From NCBI GenBank assembly GCA_051880615.1, contig JBJEOH010000061.1:62001-126000 (forward strand): DNA of 64,000 bases. The letters are read 5' to 3'. Numbering within the stretch: position 1 is the stretch's first letter; the number at the start of each line of letters is the position of its first letter. Below are positions 1 through 7,517 of this stretch, piece by piece. Below the pieces are notes generated by a model, which was not told the DNA's origin, did no database searches, and saw only the letters and a list, made by a program, of their open reading frames with translations. A program made the position numbers and the translations under genes. The DNA comes from UBA7067 sp051880615 (GTDB lineage: Bacteria; Bacillota; Clostridia; Oscillospirales; Acutalibacteraceae).

Positions 1-496
1 CGCCGTCATCGAATATTTGCTTGATAAGCGGGCTGATGTCCGCAAGCCATAAAGCAGAGCCGTCAGTAAGCCTGATATAGCCGTCATCTCGTATTTCTCT
101 TACGGAATACTTATCCTCCCACAGGCAGTCTTTGATTTTGTTAAGCTGCTCCTTGTGCTGATGATAAAATGAAAGGATTTGCTCCTCTTGCTGATCTGTT
201 GTCGGTGCTTGTTCCGAACCGCAATCGGCAGACCCGCAGAAATATTTATCCTGCTCGTCTACGCGTGTCACTGTTCCGCGTGTCGCTGTGTCTGATTCCG
301 CTGTGCCTTTGTTCATCTCCAAAAGCAGAATGTCATTTGGCTGTGTGAATATTAAAGCCGCCGAAAGCGAAAAAACACATAATGCCGATAAGGTGCAGAC
401 ACCTGTTATTATTCTGCGCCTTTTTTTCTGCGCTTTTTTGTATTCGCCGCATCGCCTGAAAAGCTCCGCCTTGAATTCTTCATCACTTCTTCTCAT
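1..496 (-). CDS. Single-pass membrane protein co-encoded with ECF sigma factor, partial (3' end off window)
   Basis: The minus-strand reading frame is open from an ATG at 496 to the window edge, giving about 165 residues with no stop. It starts with a charged cytoplasmic stretch (Met-Arg-Arg-Ser-Asp-Glu-Glu-Phe). One hydrophobic segment follows at about residues 29-50, then an extracytoplasmic region with two cysteines near residue 90. The ATG overlaps the TGA of the upstream sigma gene by four bases (ATGA), which implies translational coupling. Position and topology fit an anti-sigma factor or sigma-linked regulator, but I see no zinc-finger anti-sigma motif, so the function is inferred from context only. 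Confidence 0.6.
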   Translation of the reverse strand, partial: MRRSDEEFKAELFRRCGEYKKAQKKRRRIITGVCTLSALCVFSLSAALIFTQPNDILLLEMNKGTAESDTATRGTVTRVDEQDKYFCGSADCGSEQAPTTDQQEEQILSFYHQHKEQLNKIKDCLWEDKYSVREIRDDGYIRLTDGSALWLADISPLIKQIFDDG

Positions 497-1044
497 AACA
501 GCAGTTCACCTTCCTTTCCGATAAGGGAACGAAGCTGTGCCTTTGCCCGATACAAAAGATTGTCTACCTGCTTTTTGTTCTTTTTCATTACTCTTGCGGC
601 TTCCTCGTATGACATTCCCTCAAGATAAACCAGGTGGACGGCTGCACTCATATCCTCAGGCAGTTTTTTAAGAGCCTCGTTTATTACTCTGGCTCGTTCG
701 CCCGCAAGCACAATATCCTCAAGTTCCGAGCAGTCTGTGAGCTCAGACTCGGCGTCGGATAATTCGACTGTTTTGAGTATGCTCCTGTGCCTTATGTAGT
801 CAATGGCTCGGCTTCTGCCGAGCATAAAGAGATATGTTTTAAGCGTTGTCTTGAAATTGTAACGGTGGCGGTGAACGATAAGCTCCATAAAGCAGTCGAT
901 TGCAATGTCCTCAGCCGCCGAGATGTCACGCACATAGCGGTTAATGAAAAAGGTAAGACTGTCGCGGTAGTCAATCAGTATATCGTCAAAAGCGTTTTCT
1001 TCGCCATCGAGGAAACGGCGGTAGCTACTTGCACCGTTGTCCAT
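493..1044 (-). CDS. ECF-type RNA polymerase sigma factor
   Basis: This 183-residue protein has the two-domain layout of sigma-70 family ECF factors. Region 2 includes AAEDIAIDCFMELI and a GRSRAIDYIR helix. The C-terminal region 4 helix-turn-helix reads YLEGMSYEEAARVMKK and then NLLYRAKAQLR. The start was placed at the ATG at 1044 because an AGGAGG sequence lies seven bases upstream; a longer frame to 1122 lacks a ribosome site. It probably redirects RNA polymerase to a small regulon and is paired with the overlapping membrane protein downstream. Upstream, GGAAAC and CGTATAAT resemble an ECF -35/-10 pair, but the 14-base gap is short, so autoregulation is only a suggestion. Confidence 0.88.
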   Translation of the reverse strand: MDNGASSYRRFLDGEENAFDDILIDYRDSLTFFINRYVRDISAAEDIAIDCFMELIVHRHRYNFKTTLKTYLFMLGRSRAIDYIRHRSILKTVELSDAESELTDCSELEDIVLAGERARVINEALKKLPEDMSAAVHLVYLEGMSYEEAARVMKKNKKQVDNLLYRAKAQLRSLIGKEGELLL

Positions 1045-1111
1045 ACGATACCTCCTGTTGTTTTGTCCTACACTTATTATACGGTTGAGAGGGTGGGGTT
1101 TCCTTAAAAAG

Positions 1112-1312
1112 TTAGTTCTCAAACAGCTTATCCATTAGATTGTTTATTTTCTCCTGCCGTTTGTCGGTTGCGGTGCTGTCAAGCGCGATTGAAATAACAC
1201 TTCCTTCATCTGCGCCCTTTGGCACAAGAGCTAAAGGCAGATTTGCAAAGCTGCCGTCATCAAGCTCAACTACTGCATATTCTCCTTCAAATCTGTCAAT
1301 TATTATCTTCAT
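1112..1312 (-). CDS. DUF3006 family small protein
   Basis: This 66-residue protein begins MKIIIDRFEGEYAVVELDDG and carries the beta-strand-rich pattern of DUF3006. Family members often sit beside ComEC-like metallo-beta-lactamase proteins, as here. The ATG at 1312 was chosen because GAGGG lies five bases upstream; the apparent earlier GTG start overlaps that ribosome site. It is probably cotranscribed with the upstream lipoprotein hydrolase. Its biochemical role is unknown. Confidence 0.75.
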   Translation of the reverse strand: MKIIIDRFEGEYAVVELDDGSFANLPLALVPKGADEGSVISIALDSTATDKRQEKINNLMDKLFEN

Positions 1313-1391
1313 ATTATCCCTCACTTTTTATTAATCTATGCTTAAAGCGTCAAAAGGCTTTTTTGTATCGTACTGTGTAACCTATTATTAA

Positions 1392-2477
1392 TTAGTCGTG
1401 CGGATTGCAGCTTTTGCAGGGAGTGTATCCCTGTTTTTCAAGCTGCGATACCGTAAGCGTTGTGTAATCCTTGTTTTTGCTTGAAATATCATCTGTAAGA
1501 GGACAGTCGGTCGTGTGGATTTTCTTTGTGTTTTTGTTTATGATATAGCGGCTGTCTTGTGTCTGATTTTTTGAAACCGCAGCTCCTGATTCGCCGTTTG
1601 ATATGCCGACTGTTTTACCGTTTACCGTCAGATTCTTTCCGTCCGATTGTGCGACAATATTGCCGACCTCCTTTGTCATCATCACTTTTGCTCCGCGGCT
1701 GCTCCAACGGCTGATTATTTGTTTGACAGGCAGATGATAATCATTTTCTTCTGCAACCGAAACGGCGGCAAAGCTTGCGCCGACGCGCCTTACAAAATCT
1801 TCGCTTGACGAGGTTTTGCTGCCGTGATGCCCTATCTTGACAAAATCTGCGCTTACATCTGCTGTTATTTCATTTTCGCTTTCAGTTTCTGCGTCGCCCA
1901 TAAACAGGAATTTAACGCTGCCGAAGGTGATTTTTATAACAGCGGAATAGTTGTTGAGTTCGGTGTAATTCGCGCTGTTTGGCGCTAAAATGTCAATTTT
2001 TAAGCTGTCCTCGTTTAATATATTCACTCCTGCCTTGGCGGTATTAATGCTCAGCCCCTTTTTATCTATGGTGTTCAAAAGATTTTCATATGTTTTTGTA
2101 TCGGTAGTTGCTCTCGGCATATATATCCTGCCTATATCAAAGGAGCTTACAACCTTGCTCATACCGCCGATGTGGTCGGCGTGTGGGTGAGTTGCGACAA
2201 GATAATCAATTTTTGTATAGCCGTTTGCTCTTATGTAATCTGTCACGGTTTTGCCGTATTCGCTTTCGCCTGCGTCAATCAGCATACAACGATTATCGGT
2301 AAGCTCAATAAAAATTGAGTCACCCTGACCGACATCAAGCACTGTTACCTTTATTTCTCTGTCAGTGTGACTTGCCGTTACATCGGGTGAAGAACAAGAG
2401 CATAACAAAGCTAACGCAAGTGTAATACAGACTGAAATCAGTCCGATAAGCTTTTTCCTGTATTTAAAATATTTCAC
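1392..2477 (-). CDS. ComEC-like metallo-beta-lactamase lipoprotein
   Basis: The 361-residue protein begins at a GTG (2477) preceded by GGAGGAATTATT. It has a lipoprotein signal ending in ALALLCSC, so it should be anchored outside the membrane. The hydrolase domain shows VLDVGQGDSIFIEL, the metal site HPHADHIGG, the aspartate region LFMGDAE and the late histidine GHHGSKTSS, as in the soluble domain of ComEC/Rec2. The C-terminal 55 residues form a small cysteine domain (TTDCPL, CKSCNP) often fused to secreted nucleases. An extracellular nuclease or phosphodiesterase is likely, but the substrate cannot be read from sequence. It heads a run with DUF3006 and the ECF sigma genes. Confidence 0.85.
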   Translation of the reverse strand: MKYFKYRKKLIGLISVCITLALALLCSCSSPDVTASHTDREIKVTVLDVGQGDSIFIELTDNRCMLIDAGESEYGKTVTDYIRANGYTKIDYLVATHPHADHIGGMSKVVSSFDIGRIYMPRATTDTKTYENLLNTIDKKGLSINTAKAGVNILNEDSLKIDILAPNSANYTELNNYSAVIKITFGSVKFLFMGDAETESENEITADVSADFVKIGHHGSKTSSSEDFVRRVGASFAAVSVAEENDYHLPVKQIISRWSSRGAKVMMTKEVGNIVAQSDGKNLTVNGKTVGISNGESGAAVSKNQTQDSRYIINKNTKKIHTTDCPLTDDISSKNKDYTTLTVSQLEKQGYTPCKSCNPHD

Positions 2478-2496
2478 AATAATTCCTCCTATAATT

Positions 2497-2525
2497 ATTA
2501 TACGATTAAAAAATTGCGAGGTCAA
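2497..2525 (-). promoter_or_regulatory. Sigma-A promoter for the metallo-beta-lactamase lipoprotein gene
   Basis: On the minus strand, TTGACC (2525-2520) and TATAAT (2502-2497) are separated by exactly 17 bases. The promoter lies about 20 bases upstream of the GTG start at 2477. Confidence 0.8.
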
Positions 2526-2602
2526 CACTCAAGCGTTTGAGAAAAAAGTGCTAAAAATATAAAGCTAAATTCAATATTTTATACAAAATATTGAGAAAAA
2601 TC

Positions 2603-2631
2603 TTGTACCTGACAGTGTAATGGTGTATAAT
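2603..2631 (+). promoter_or_regulatory. Sigma-A promoter for the CoA ligase-ACT operon
   Basis: TTGTAC (2603-2608) and TATAAT (2626-2631) have a 17-base spacer. This supports initiation of the following gene at 2677 rather than at the in-frame ATG at 2620, which would lie upstream of the transcription start. Confidence 0.75.
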
Positions 2632-2676
2632 ATACTAACTGATATAACGCTTAGAATAAAAATTGAGGTGTTACCA

Positions 2677-3978
2677 ATGGCTAATTTTTTTGAAGAAAAA
2701 TATGAAACGATGTCACGCGATGAAATGTCGGCTCTTCAGTCGCAAAGGCTTGTCAGTATGGTGGAACGCTGCTACAACAATGTTCCGCTTTACAGAAAGC
2801 GTTTTGACGAGATGGGTATTCAGCCCGGCGATATCAAGAGTATAGAGGATTTGAAAAAGCTGCCGTTTACATATAAAACAGATTTGAGAGATACATATCC
2901 GTTTGGTATGTTTGCCGTTCCGAAGGAGGAGCTTATCAGAATTCACGCATCAAGCGGCACTACGGGTAAGCAGACGGTAGTAGGCTACACTGCTCACGAT
3001 ATTGACATCTGGGCACGCTCCTGTGCGAGAGCGCTTGCGTCAATCGGCGGAACAAAATCTGACTATGTTCATGTTTCATACGGATACGGACTCTTTACAG
3101 GCGGCTTAGGCTTGCACTACGGCGCTGAAAAGCTCGGCGCAACGGCAATTCCCGTTTCATCGGGCAACACAAAAAGACAGGTGCAGATTTTGCAGGACTA
3201 CGGCTCAGACATAATTTGCTGTACTCCGTCATATGCTATGTTCATCGGTGAAACAGTGCGCGAAATGGGCATTGACCCCAAAAAGCTGAAGGTTCGAGCT
3301 GGATATTTCGGTGCAGAGGCATGGACAGAGAATATGCGCCGCGAGATTGAAAAAATACTCGACATCAAGGCTTATGATATTTACGGACTTTCTGAGATTG
3401 CAGGTCCGGGTGTTTCGTTTGAGTGTACCGACCAGACGGGTATGCATGTAAATGAGGACTGGTTCTACCCGGAAATTATCAATCCGGACACAGGCGAGGT
3501 TCTGCCTGACGGTCAGTATGGTGAGCTTGTGTTCACCTGCATAGGAAAAGAAGCTTTGCCGCTTATCAGATACAGGACAAGAGATATAAGTTGTCTTTCA
3601 AGAAAGCCCTGCTCCTGCGGCAGAACGCTTGTTAAAATGGCAAAACCAAAGGGCAGAACTGACGATATGCTTATTATCAGAGGTATCAATGTGTTCCCGT
3701 CACAGGTTGAGCATGTTCTGCTGTCGCTTAAGATGGACCCGAATTACCTTATTGTCGTTGACAGAGTAGGCAACCTCGACACAATGGAGGTTCAGGTTGA
3801 AATGACGCCGGAGATGGTTTCTGACACCGTTAAGAATATTGAGGTGCTTGAGCGTACTATCGCAGCAGCATTGCAGTCAACGCTCAATATCAGCGCAAAG
3901 GTTCGCCTTGTTGAGCCAAAGAGCCTGCCGCGTTCAGAGGGCAAGGCTATAAGAGTAATTGATAACCGCAAACTTTAA
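2677..3978 (+). CDS. paaK: Phenylacetate-CoA ligase family protein (aryl-CoA ligase)
   Basis: This 433-residue protein belongs to the ANL adenylate-forming superfamily, PaaK branch. It activates an aryl acid such as phenylacetate with ATP and joins it to CoA. Visible motifs are the P-loop-like IHASSGTTGKQT, the YGLSEIAGPG adenylate motif, RYRTRDISCLS with the family cysteine pair KPCSCGRT, and the C-terminal hinge GRTDDMLIIRGINVFPSQVE. Length is normal for the family. The start at 2677 has GAGGTG six bases upstream. It is followed 18 bases later by an ACT-domain protein, a pairing common in anaerobes that ferment aromatic amino acids. The true substrate could also be indoleacetate or another arylacetate. 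Confidence 0.9.
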   Translation: MANFFEEKYETMSRDEMSALQSQRLVSMVERCYNNVPLYRKRFDEMGIQPGDIKSIEDLKKLPFTYKTDLRDTYPFGMFAVPKEELIRIHASSGTTGKQTVVGYTAHDIDIWARSCARALASIGGTKSDYVHVSYGYGLFTGGLGLHYGAEKLGATAIPVSSGNTKRQVQILQDYGSDIICCTPSYAMFIGETVREMGIDPKKLKVRAGYFGAEAWTENMRREIEKILDIKAYDIYGLSEIAGPGVSFECTDQTGMHVNEDWFYPEIINPDTGEVLPDGQYGELVFTCIGKEALPLIRYRTRDISCLSRKPCSCGRTLVKMAKPKGRTDDMLIIRGINVFPSQVEHVLLSLKMDPNYLIVVDRVGNLDTMEVQVEMTPEMVSDTVKNIEVLERTIAAALQSTLNISAKVRLVEPKSLPRSEGKAIRVIDNRKL

Positions 3979-3996
3979 TGAACGGAGGAATATATT

Positions 3997-4422
3997 ATGA
4001 TTCAGCAGATTTCTGTATTTCTTGAAAATAAAAAGGGCAGACTGGCTTTTATAACAAAGGTTTTAGCCGAAGCCGGAGCAGACATAAGAGCTATGTCGGT
4101 TGCTGATACGAGCGACTTCGGAATTTTGCGCCTTATTGTTGACAACCCCGAAAAGGCGATTGAGGCGCTTAAAAATGAGGGTATGGCGGTTTCGCTTACC
4201 GATGTGCTTGCAATCGGCGTTGAGGACACACCGGGCGGACTTGCAAAGGCGACAAATGCACTGTGGGACAGCGGCATAAGCGTAGAATATGCTTATGCAT
4301 TTATCAGCCAGAAGGACGGCACTGCGTTTGTTATTCTGCGTGTTGACGACAACGAAAAAGCTGTTGAGGTGCTTAAGGCGAATGATATTACTGTGATTGA
4401 GCAGGAGGATATTCGCAAGTAA
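3997..4422 (+). CDS. Tandem ACT-domain protein
   Basis: The 141-residue protein contains two ACT domains back to back: residues 1-70 (ISVFLENKKGRLAFITKVL) and 71-141 (GVEDTPGGLAKATNALWDSG). ACT domains bind amino acids or related small ligands. There is no enzymatic domain. It is in an operon with the upstream CoA ligase, preceded by GGAGG, and ends at a strong terminator. It is plausibly a ligand sensor that modulates the ligase or aromatic amino acid flux, but that role is inferred from context only. Confidence 0.85.
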   Translation: MIQQISVFLENKKGRLAFITKVLAEAGADIRAMSVADTSDFGILRLIVDNPEKAIEALKNEGMAVSLTDVLAIGVEDTPGGLAKATNALWDSGISVEYAYAFISQKDGTAFVILRVDDNEKAVEVLKANDITVIEQEDIRK

Positions 4423-4447
4423 ACTATGTGAATAATTGATTGCATTG

Positions 4448-4476
4448 ACGGCGTAGCCTGAGGCTATGCCGTTTTT
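4448..4476 (+). terminator. Intrinsic terminator after the ACT gene
   Basis: An 11-base stem (ACGGCGTAGCC with GGCTATGCCGT, one G-U pair) closes a three-base TGA loop and is followed by a run of five T. Confidence 0.85.
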
Positions 4477-4520
4477 GTTGCAGCAGCTTCCCCTTGACTC
4501 AGAATTTAAAATGTACTAAA

Positions 4521-4562
4521 ATTATTCATTATTCATTGCCGCAAAGCGGCATACGGGGGTGT
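4521..4562 (+). repeat. ATTATTC heptad tract and GCCGC-AAA-GCGGC hairpin carrying a Shine-Dalgarno
   Basis: Tandem ATTATTC heptads (4521-4537) run into the short hairpin TGCCGC-AAA-GCGGCA (4537-4551), followed by ATACGGGGG. The GGGGG is the probable ribosome site of rqcH. An almost identical hairpin plus ATACAGGGGG stands before the sodium symporter gene at 38156-38180, and related ATAATGA heptads occur at 20581-20617. Confidence 0.7.
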
Positions 4563-4566
4563 TACT

Positions 4567-6309
4567 ATGGCGCTTGACGGTGCGTTTTTGCGCTTTATAA
4601 AAACTGAACTTGAAGAAAAGCTTGTCGGTTTGCGTGTTGAAAAGGTCTTTCAGCCAAACCGTGACGAGCTTATAGTGGCTTTTCGCGGCGTCAGCGGAGC
4701 ATACAAGGTGCTTATGTCGGCAAGGGCAAATTCGCCGAGGGTGAATATTACGCAGTATCCGCCGGAAAATCCGCAGACTCCGCCGATGCTGTGTATGCTG
4801 CTCAGAAAAAGGCTGACAGGCGCGCGGCTCAAGGCGATAACTCAGCATCAGCTTGAAAGGGTGCTGCGATTTACCTTTGATGCTACAGACGAGCTTGGCG
4901 ACAAGGTTGAGCTTTCGCTGATAGCCGAGATAATGGGGAAATACAGTAATGTGATTTTTGTCGATTCACAGGACACAATAATAGACGCGCTTAAAAGGGT
5001 TGATATGACGATGTCATCTCAGCGCCTTGTTTTGCCGGGAATTAAGTATCAGCTGCCGCCGCCGCAGGATAAGCTCAATCCGATTGAGGCGTCTGTAGGA
5101 GAGATAATCGGCAGGATAAAGAACTCAGGCAAAGCGCAGAAGCTGAACAAGGCGATACTTACATCGGTTCAGGGCTTTTCGCCGATTGTTTGCCGTGAGC
5201 TTGAGCATCTGACGGGCAGAGGAGCGGAGCTTGACAATATCTCTATGACTGATGAACAGTACAGCCGCCTTGAATTTTTCCTGAAGAGGACGGTAAATGA
5301 AATTTCTGATAATGTCGGTGTGCCGTGTATGGTGCAGGATTTGAACGGCAAGCCGATTGACTTTTCGTTTATGAATATTCTCCAGTACGGCACAGCGGCA
5401 AAGACTGTTCGGATTGAAAGCTACAGCGAGCTTCTTGACAGCTTTTATCTTGAGCGTGACAAGGCGGAGCGTATGAGGGTCAAGGGGCAGGACTTGCTCA
5501 GGCTTCTTACGAATATAACCGAGCGACTGACGAGAAAGATAAATACGCAGAAAATTGAGCTTGCAAACAGCGAGGACAGAGAACAGCTGAGGATTAAGGG
5601 CGATCTTATTCAAGCGAATTTGTACAGGATAGAAAAGGGCTCGTCGGAAACAGAGCTTGAAAACTTCTATGACGAGAATATGCCGAAGATAAAAATTAAG
5701 CTCAATCCTGCTCTGACACCGGGTCAGAACGCGCAGAAGTACTACAAGGACTACCGCAAGGCAAAGAATGCACAGCAGTATTTAACGGTTGAAATTGAAA
5801 AGGCACAGCAGGAGCTTTTGTATATTGACACGGTGTTCGACAGCCTTTCGAGAGCCGAAACAGAGCGTGAGCTTGCCGAGATAAAGCAGGAGCTTATCGA
5901 GGGCGGATATATAAAGAGGATTCGCTCAAAGCAGAAGATAAAGGGTGCGTTGCCGCCGCTTGAATTTACATCAAAAAGTGGACTGAAAATTTTGGTCGGC
6001 AGGAACAATGTGCAGAACGATAAGCTCACGCTTAAAACGGCAAAAAATTATGATTTGTGGTTCCACACCAAGGATATACCCGGTTCGCACACCGTTATTG
6101 TTTCACAGGGAGAAACACCCGACGATGAAACAATTTTATATGCCGCTCAGCTTGCCGCATATCACAGCAGGGCAAAGGACAGCAGCAAGGTACCCGTTGA
6201 TTACACGCTGATAAAATATGTCAGCAAGGTGGCAGGCGCAAAGCCCGGAATGGTGATTTATAAGAATCAGAAAACTTTGTTTGTAAAGCCGTCATTAGAG
6301 CAGGGGTAA
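4567..6309 (+). CDS. rqcH: Rqc2/RqcH NFACT-family ribosome quality control protein
   Basis: The 580-residue protein has the complete NFACT layout: NFACT-N (residues 1-180, MALDGAFLRFIKTELEEKL), a helix-hairpin-helix part, a long coiled coil (about 290-450, with repeated charged residues) and a C-terminal NFACT-R domain (LKILVGRNNVQNDKLT, then DLWFHTKDIPGSH). Family members bind stalled 50S subunits carrying peptidyl-tRNA and add C-terminal alanine tails. The Asp97-Arg98 pair needed for tailing in Bacillus subtilis RqcH is Glu97-Arg98 here by direct count, a conservative change. It stands alone between a terminator and secG. It is also known as a fibronectin-binding-like protein (FbpA). Confidence 0.93.
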   Translation: MALDGAFLRFIKTELEEKLVGLRVEKVFQPNRDELIVAFRGVSGAYKVLMSARANSPRVNITQYPPENPQTPPMLCMLLRKRLTGARLKAITQHQLERVLRFTFDATDELGDKVELSLIAEIMGKYSNVIFVDSQDTIIDALKRVDMTMSSQRLVLPGIKYQLPPPQDKLNPIEASVGEIIGRIKNSGKAQKLNKAILTSVQGFSPIVCRELEHLTGRGAELDNISMTDEQYSRLEFFLKRTVNEISDNVGVPCMVQDLNGKPIDFSFMNILQYGTAAKTVRIESYSELLDSFYLERDKAERMRVKGQDLLRLLTNITERLTRKINTQKIELANSEDREQLRIKGDLIQANLYRIEKGSSETELENFYDENMPKIKIKLNPALTPGQNAQKYYKDYRKAKNAQQYLTVEIEKAQQELLYIDTVFDSLSRAETERELAEIKQELIEGGYIKRIRSKQKIKGALPPLEFTSKSGLKILVGRNNVQNDKLTLKTAKNYDLWFHTKDIPGSHTVIVSQGETPDDETILYAAQLAAYHSRAKDSSKVPVDYTLIKYVSKVAGAKPGMVIYKNQKTLFVKPSLEQG

Positions 6310-6322
6310 AGGAGCATTGATT

Positions 6323-6388
6323 ATGTCTTGTTTTTTAAACACCCTCACAGAAATAGCGGTAGTGAATTACAGTAATGATGTTGCATAA
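6323..6388 (+). CDS. Possible 21-residue peptide downstream of rqcH
   Basis: An ATG at 6323 preceded by AAAGGAG at an eight-base spacing opens a frame reading MSCFLNTLTEIAVVNYSNDV and ending one residue later. The ribosome site is strong, but there is no recognisable family and no promoter of its own. It could be a real small protein cotranscribed with rqcH, or the first codons of a deleted gene. Confidence 0.3.
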   Translation: MSCFLNTLTEIAVVNYSNDVA

Positions 6389-6483
6389 TGCGCTAATGAG
6401 TAAATATGCAACAAACGGAGAGGTCAAATATTAGGTATACTATATAAAAATTGGAAGCCTGATTAAAAATCTTGAATTTTCCC

Positions 6484-6512
6484 TTGAAAAAAAGCAATTT
6501 ATGTGTTACAAT
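6484..6512 (+). promoter_or_regulatory. Sigma-A promoter for secG
   Basis: TTGAAA (6484-6489) and TACAAT (6507-6512) are separated by 17 bases, about 60 bases upstream of secG. Confidence 0.75.
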
Positions 6513-6570
6513 GACTGAGTTATATATTTAAAATCATTAATTTGATATATTTTGCGAAAGGAAGAAAATT

Positions 6571-6816
6571 ATGGGAGTTTTAGAGTATGTTCTCGGCAGC
6601 GTTCTTCTGCTGTTTTCGGTTGCAATAATTATCGTTATCATTCTTCAGGAAGGTCATCAGCAGGGCTTGGGCGTTGTTACAGGCGGTGCGGATACATTCT
6701 TCTCAAAGAATAAGGCTCGTTCAATCGACGCTTTCCTCTCACGCTGGACAAAGCTGTTTGCATTTGTTTTTGTTGCGGTTGTTGTTGCGCTTAATGTAAT
6801 AGCAAGATTTTTCTGA
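6571..6816 (+). CDS. secG: Preprotein translocase subunit SecG
   Basis: This 81-residue protein has the two-helix SecG topology: hydrophobic residues 5-26 (YVLGSVLLLFSVAIIIVIIL), a conserved loop with QEGHQQGLGVVTGGADTFF, and a second helix at 60-80. It is the small accessory subunit of the SecYEG translocon and eases SecA-driven export. AGGAAG lies eight bases before the ATG. It is monocistronic, with its own promoter and terminator. Confidence 0.93.
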   Translation: MGVLEYVLGSVLLLFSVAIIIVIILQEGHQQGLGVVTGGADTFFSKNKARSIDAFLSRWTKLFAFVFVAVVVALNVIARFF

Positions 6817-6846
6817 TTGAGAATAATAATTTAAGAGCAAATAATC

Positions 6847-6875
6847 GGGACACGGTTTTCGCCGTGTCCCTTTTT
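6847..6875 (+). terminator. Intrinsic terminator of secG
   Basis: A perfect nine-base stem, GGGACACGG with CCGTGTCCC, has a six-base loop and is followed by five T. Confidence 0.95.
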
Positions 6876-6890
6876 GTGCGCAAAATAATA

Positions 6891-7247
6891 TTAATAGTAA
6901 CGATATGAAGAAAAAGAGTGCGAGGAGTTAAGTAAACAGGCACCACCAATAAAGCCAATTATCAGAGTAATTACAATTAGTACCGTAAAGAAAATTACGC
7001 AGTTGCGAATAGTCCTTATGTCAGAACTTTGTTTAAGTAAGAAATATTCCTCTATTTCATCAGGGGTCATTTCTTTATTTGCTTCGTATATTGTATAGAA
7101 TTGCGAATATCCTGTAACATCTGATTCTTCCTGATAAACACCTTTCGGTAGCGGTTGATTGTTTTTAAGAAGCTCTATGTATTTTTCTGATTCTTCTCTT
7201 GAACAATAGACTTTTTGAAGCAAATTATTTTTTAATCTTAATTGCAT
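6891..7247 (-). CDS. Hypothetical small membrane protein
   Basis: The 118-residue product has a charged N-terminal two thirds, including EMTPDEIEEYFLLKQ, and one hydrophobic helix at about residues 83-106 near the C-terminus, giving a tail-anchored topology. I do not recognise a family. The start is uncertain. The best ribosome site (AAAGGA) serves an ATG 44 bases upstream in another frame, whose 14-codon ORF overlaps this one. The sequence just before the annotated ATG is in frame and looks coding (Lys-Glu-Asn-Tyr-Gln-Pro-Lys-Asn-Glu-Leu), so a one-base frameshift near the N-terminus is possible. Confidence 0.5.
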   Translation of the reverse strand: MQLRLKNNLLQKVYCSREESEKYIELLKNNQPLPKGVYQEESDVTGYSQFYTIYEANKEMTPDEIEEYFLLKQSSDIRTIRNCVIFFTVLIVITLIIGFIGGACLLNSSHSFSSYRYY

Positions 7248-7372
7248 AAGCTCGTTTTTAGGTTGATAATTTTCTTTGCCATTTTTAATTGTCCTTTCGT
7301 GATATAATATAATTATTAATTAGTTATAATATATCACACAAGTGAACTGAAATTAAGAATACTAAACAAAAT

Positions 7373-7411
7373 ACAGCAATATTGTTGAAGTTATTACAAC
7401 AATATTGCTGT
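7373..7411 (-). terminator. Perfect 15-base inverted repeat, probable prfB terminator
   Basis: ACAGCAATATTGTTG and its exact complement flank a nine-base loop. On the minus strand the stem is followed by ATTTTGTTT, so it probably ends prfB transcription, whose stop lies about 100 bases before it. The rest of 7248-7517 holds no gene I can support. Confidence 0.6.
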
Positions 7412-7517
7412 GTAAAGCTTATTATATGTGTCGTATATTGAAAAAGTGCAACGGATATGGATTTATACAATCCGGTTGTGGGGTTGGAATGTATTCAGAG
7501 AGTTTCACAAGGTGCAT

